A stretch of 35,772 nucleotides of DNA, taken from assembly GCA_027972325.1 (NCBI GenBank), contig JAPMOS010000278.1, positions 1-35,772 of the forward strand. The letters are read 5' to 3'. The first letter of the stretch is position 1; each line of letters begins with the position of its first letter. The stretch comes from Paratrimastix pyriformis. Taxonomy: Eukaryota > Preaxostyla > Paratrimastigidae. Shown here piece after piece: positions 35,380 through 35,772 of this stretch. The notes under the pieces were generated by a model. The model saw only the letters and a list, made by a program, of their open reading frames with translations, had not been told where the DNA came from and did no database searches. A program made the translations under genes and the position numbers.

Positions 35380-35772
35380 GAGGACAGGGACGAGGACGGA
35401 CGGGAAGACGCCGGGACGACCGGACGGGGAACGGGGACGACCGGGGACGGAACGGGGACGACCGGGGACCGGACGGGGACGACCGGGGACGGGGGACGGG
35501 GACGACCGGGGACGGGGACGGGGACGACCGGGGACGACCGGGACGGGGACGACCGGGGACGGGGACGACCGGGACGGGGACGACCGGGGACGGGGGCGAC
35601 TGGGGACGGGGACGACCGGGGACGGGGACGACCGGGGACGGGGACGACCGGGGACGAGGACGACTGGGGACGGGACGATCCGGCGACGGGGACGACCGGA
35701 CGGGGACGACCGGGGGACGGGGACTGATACCGGGGACCGGGTGGAACGACCGGGGACGGGGACGACCGGGGA
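35380..35772 (+). repeat. 16-bp minisatellite (GACGACCGGGGACGGG)n, runs off the window
   Basis: Tandem and partly scrambled GGGGACGACC / GGGGAC units; clean 16-bp copies at about 35,600-35,655, with variants (GACTGG, GAACGG) elsewhere. It continues past the window end. The open frame of Gly/Asp/Thr/Arg residues over it is a by-product of the repeat. Confidence 0.9.

Noticed and set aside
35203-35727. 174-aa Gly/Asp/Thr/Arg frame
   Set aside because: By-product of the 16-bp GC-rich minisatellite.
34155-35772. CRISPR-like arrays
   Set aside because: Repeats are contiguous 11- and 16-bp units without unique spacers; they are minisatellites in a eukaryotic context.

Overview
The window looks like a eukaryotic chromosome segment, most likely from a unicellular host that I cannot name. 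It carries remains of two related Polinton / Polinton-like (adintovirus-like) DNA viruses, later hit by other mobile elements. The viral part (about 1-30,900) is AT-rich, intron-free and tightly packed. The right end (about 31,400-35,772) is host-like: a 5'-truncated LINE, a Ty3/gypsy scrap and GC-rich minisatellites.

Layout. Element A (1-7,942): on the minus strand a pVI-like protein, a small helical protein, a penton-like protein, a scaffold-like protein and a packaging ATPase; on the plus strand a long fibre with a collagen-like start and an S74 chaperone end; then an 820-bp terminal repeat ending in G8. Element B begins at once with the C-terminal half of its own fibre (7,943-10,381), followed by a 289-aa protein, an adenain-like protease, a 271-aa protein, a small HTH-like gene, a 76-aa beta-rich protein and four members of a paralogous helical family that I call HFD. 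From about 15,967 to 20,477 lies what I read as the other end of A in inverted orientation: a gene split by a GC-rich host-like insert with 11-bp direct repeats, two HFD genes, a zinc-finger gene and the second copy of the 820-bp repeat. From 20,478 on is the rest of B: the N-terminal half of its fibre, then ATPase, scaffold-like, penton-like, small helical and pVI-like genes, an apparently whole major capsid gene, a Harbinger-type DNA transposon, two more HFD genes, a 47-aa basic peptide and a 196-aa protein.

Reading. The two halves of fibre B each abut the G8 end of one 820-bp repeat, and the same 4 bp (CGTT) is present at both junctions. The simplest explanation is that A inserted into B's fibre gene with long terminal inverted repeats, followed by one inversion whose breakpoint may be the 120-bp GC-rich island near 15,830-15,945. 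The repeats are nearly identical, so the insertion looks recent, although the capsid genes of A and B are far apart. Several genes are broken.

How the genes fit together: the major capsid, penton-like, ATPase and protease genes form the usual Polinton morphogenesis set. Sequences resembling adenain sites, (M/I/L/N/Q)xGx-G, occur in the pVI-like, scaffold-like, penton-like and 196-aa proteins; in both pVI-like proteins the site lies just before an amphipathic helix, as in adenovirus pVI. No DNA polymerase B, integrase or helicase is visible in the window. The least explained parts are the HFD family with its hairpin-plus-TATATAG spacers and the 820-bp terminal repeats.
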